Shown here: positions 60,880 through 64,000 of the stretch, in pieces
Layout of the letters: every line of letters starts with the position of its first letter
Position numbering within the stretch: the first letter of the stretch is position 1
NCBI GenBank assembly: GCA_028023455.1
Contig: JAQFVV010006273.1
Span: forward strand, 3,978,142-4,042,141
Direction of reading: 5' to 3'
DNA length: 64,000 nucleotides
Origin: Epiperipatus broadwayi
Taxonomy: Eukaryota > Onychophora > Udeonychophora > Euonychophora > Peripatidae
Position numbers and translations under genes: made by a program
The notes under the pieces: model-generated
Database searches by the model: none
What the model was told of the DNA's origin: nothing
Seen by the model: only the letters and a program-made list of their open reading frames with translations

Positions 60880-63640
60880 TATAAGCAAAGTACTTTCACG
60901 TTTTATATTTGTACATTTGAAAAACATACCCACACATTGGGAACAAAGGCAACAAAAATATTGCACTAGAATTTTCTATAGGAGTTAACAAGGAGAAGAC
61001 AATACTTGTCAAAGTCGGATTCAAACTCAGGCGGTTCAAACTGAATTCAAACCCAACTCACGAGCTCAGATCAAATCAATGGATGACATATATCGATGGT
61101 ACATGACTATGTGCCAAGGAACTAGCTCAATGGATGATGATGATTAATGAGACCCCTGATTTAACTCTAATGAAGAATAATAAAATAACTAAGAATCTTT
61201 ATAAGTCAACTCATATATATATGTGTTCGGGTTGCCAATACAGACAGCAAGCATTAATATTAAAAATAATTATTGAATAAGAACGAAAGTTAAAAACCAA
61301 ATGTGTTAATAAAATGTTTAATAATAATAATAATTTTGTTCAACTTTTAGATTATGATATAGATTATCTCCAGTCTTTAAACGGAATTTATATTTACAAT
61401 AAGAATGGCAGTCCTTATTATATGCCAATATGATTATGCGATATTCTAGGAGAAATATATATATCTATGCCCCGACGAGGAAGTAAAAGTAGACAAAGGT
61501 ATTTGGCTGTGACAGAAATTATGATTCAAATTCTAAAAGAAAGAATGTGAGATTTATTTTCACATTCGTAAATCAATTCACAAAGAGCAAGATACGTGTT
61601 TAGGGAATAACTTTAATATTTAATATTAAACTTACTTAATTATAAATAAACATGAATTTGTTCGACTTTAATAAAATCAATTCATCACGATTTACGAGCA
61701 TGAGAGCGGGCTTTACTGGAACTGAGAAATAAACGGTACTGACGACTTATGAGCTATAAGAATAAATATGAAAAATAATGGCTTGTCTGTGATTTGAGAA
61801 AATAGCAGGGCGCTTGTATTTGACAAGTCTTTGATGCCCTATATGAAGGATCCATAGAACACGGAAAACCAGGTTGGGTCGTAGCCTCGAACCTTTGGTG
61901 TTCCAAATATAAAACGAGCAAGTGAGGAAGTACTTTCTTCCTATGTAATTTAACGAACAGTAATATCACCGAGGACAAGCCTGTGAAGCAGGAGATGGCT
62001 CACGTCAGCAACGTTCGGAAAAATGATGACTTGGTAATCATCTTTTAATTAATAATAAAACCCATTTTATATAACGAATGCTCTACGTGATGACCTGATC
62101 AAGTTAAATTAAAGTCAAACGTGCTTTAATCAACAAATATTTAATGCAATTAGAAAATACTTTAATTATACCCTAAATCTCATGCCCTCCCTGAATATTA
62201 ATAGAAAGTATAACATTTGAATTAGAATATATATTCATTTAATTCCTTTATCAACCTTTTTGCGAAACAATATATTAACATGAATAAATAACTATTATAA
62301 ATTCAGTAAAGTGGCCGGGAGCATAGGTTAAAAATTGAGCTAATAATTTGTTGTTATTAGCCATTAATAAAATAGCAAAAATTGTACAAATCATTCAACT
62401 CGATAATTAATAGAACTGTATCAAAATAGTTCTAGTGGGTAAGAATTACTGTAAAAATAAATATAATATTATTTAACAAGGCAAATGCAACGAAGGAAAT
62501 TATTATCGAGTTGAAGTTATTATTGGCATATAACAAAAAATAAACAACATTAATAAATCACACAATAAATATATATAATATAATAAATGAACCGCCATCG
62601 TAAGAAAAGAGAAAGTTAACAAATATTAAATTTAAAGACTAGAGATTAAGATAGAGAATTACTACATAATTTAAAATAGCATTAATACATTAAGGAAAGA
62701 GAAGAGCTTTTAACAGTACTTAATTTAAAGGTAGTGTAAAATAAAGTTCGAAGACCGGCGAGAAAGTAGCGGTTCATATAAGAAAGATATTACCATTTCT
62801 TCATGGTTGGCTCCTTAAATTACACATGGCAGAGTCCAGTTGGATGAAACGTAGATGCGCATTTTGGAAAATTATTTGAATGACATTTTGAAGGATTTCT
62901 CTAAGGTTTACGCAGCTTATGATTGGTATATGAATTTTTATATTACAGCCACATTGAAGATTTTCAGGGGACTTCAGGAACTGTAGTCAGACTCCTGAAG
63001 TTAAGCCCCCCCCCACCATGGTAGAAACACTATTTTACTTCATAATTTAACTGAGCGGCTTCTTCTAATGAAATATATATAGCTTCTCTTAATGAGGAAT
63101 AATAGCTGCCTGGAAACTTTTCCTGGGCTCTTTATACTGTATCTGATGCCTTTAGGCTAGCGCTTCTTTCCTAATCAATCTTACAAAAATTTACTAGTTG
63201 TTTTTAGATACATTCCTTCGATAAGGCTTTCAAACTCATTAACTTGAATTCATTTTCTAATTAGAAAATGAATTTTTAAAATCAGAAAATGATTTTAATT
63301 AGGACCGTCCTAACATTTTAAAGACTTATCTATTTCTAATTAATAAAAACTTTAACCATTGTTTTGGAAAGAGAAAATCTGAAAGCTTATCGAAAGAATG
63401 TAGCTTTTAATCACTAAAAATTTAACATATTATTTAAAAGTAAAATAAACATTCCCGACGCAATGAAACTTTCAAACAATTATATATATTTAAACATTTA
63501 TAAATATATACGCACAATCCACGCAGTTGTAATATATATAAATTCATGAATAATTTTATCATGAATCTATTAATAGCATTGATTAATTTAAACTCAAACG
63601 AATTAATTTTAACACGCATTTATAATAGTTTTTCTTTAAG
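60880..63640. other. Gene-free stretch with slightly higher GC
   Basis: No gene recognised. The 74-codon minus frame at 61754-61978 lies in a less AT-rich patch but has no known domain. tRNA-like phrases near 61020-61130 (ggattcaaactc, actagctcaatgg) suggest SINE remnants. A run of C lies at 63007-63015. Confidence 0.45.
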
Positions 63641-63644
63641 GAAA

Positions 63645-63790
63645 CTAGCGTGGACTGAACGTATAAAGTCCCATTGCATCGGGAATTCAAGGTTAGTACA
63701 ATGGTTTGAAGTTGGCTACATGTGAAAGATCATAAAGCTAGGATTGAACTTAGATCCAACTGCTTCACTATTGAGCACTCATGAAGATTT
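63645..63790 (-). repeat. Possible tRNA-derived SINE
   Basis: Minus strand: gagtgctcaatagtgaagcagttggatc then taagttcaatcctagc, matching A-box and B-box patterns. The A-B spacing is short, but no full cloverleaf or 3' end is seen. Confidence 0.35.
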
Positions 63791-64000
63791 TTATTTTACT
63801 ATAACTTCCTATCATATTTATAAATACTGGGGTTTGAATTCTGACAAGGTCAGATATGGATTTCTTTTAAATATCTGATAGATGTAGGAGTTTTTTTTAT
63901 ATAATTGGCTCATAGAAATTCATCTAATCATTCAATAGTGGCCAGTAAGTATATATCCAGTTATTCTTAATTATACAGTAAAAAAACAAACAAACCTTCA

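Noticed and set aside
61754-61978. 74-codon minus-strand frame in a less AT-rich patch
   Set aside because: No domain, splice sites or neighbours to support it.

Overview
This is a very AT-rich, intron- and transposon-rich stretch of an animal nuclear genome. The evidence is spliced exons of a multidrug-resistance-type ABC transporter, Penelope-like retroelements with GIY-YIG endonucleases, hAT-type non-autonomous transposons, a LINE remnant, tRNA-like SINE promoters and long (AAT)n and (AT)n microsatellites. No operon, CRISPR, rRNA or intact tRNA gene is visible. Penelope-like elements (PLEs) with a GIY-YIG domain suggest an invertebrate or non-mammalian animal; I cannot fix the phylum.

One real gene can be supported. 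An ABCC-family (MRP) transporter runs on the minus strand, with five exons at 45213-45089, 40426-40354, 35777-35574, 27980-27839 and 18778-18737. They join in frame into about 196 residues: most of nucleotide-binding domain 1 after Walker A (Q-loop, LSGGQ signature, Walker B, D-loop, H-loop) and the start of the linker to the second membrane domain. Introns are 4.6 to 9 kb. I found neither the Walker A exon (expected above 45213) nor the second membrane domain (expected below 18737).

Almost everything else is repeats. From low to high coordinates: a decayed PLE pair with flanking end repeats that carry hammerhead-ribozyme-like cores (0.5-2.7 kb); a microsatellite (3.5 kb); a GC-richer retroposon ending in poly(A) (6.0-7.25 kb); a ~100-bp tandem array (13.3-13.8 kb); a C-rich low-quality block (14.0-14.3 kb); two ~1.1-kb inverted arms (15.6-16.8 and 20.3-21.4 kb) enclosing a foldback element split by a hAT; an inverted array of ~440-bp monomers (24.3-26.1 kb); a homopolymer block (28.1-28.35 kb); a second hAT (30.3 kb); a large head-to-head PLE pair (30.8-34.8 kb); a 213-bp MITE (36.7 kb); a microsatellite touching an exon (40.2 kb); a T-rich tandem region (43.9-44.9 kb); a third, almost perfect, head-to-head PLE palindrome (47.16-48.91 kb); another nested palindrome (49.7-50.2 kb); a piece that looks like sequencing adapter (52.77 kb); and a PLE-tail dimer (58.1-58.6 kb).

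The main theme is that three diverged PLE families are each present as head-to-head inverted partial copies, most of them within or beside the introns of one ABC transporter. Hammerhead-like cores in their end repeats fit the known biology of PLEs and are the most interesting candidate here. Two places (28.1-28.35 kb and 52.77 kb) are probably assembly artefacts and should be checked before any biology is inferred from them.
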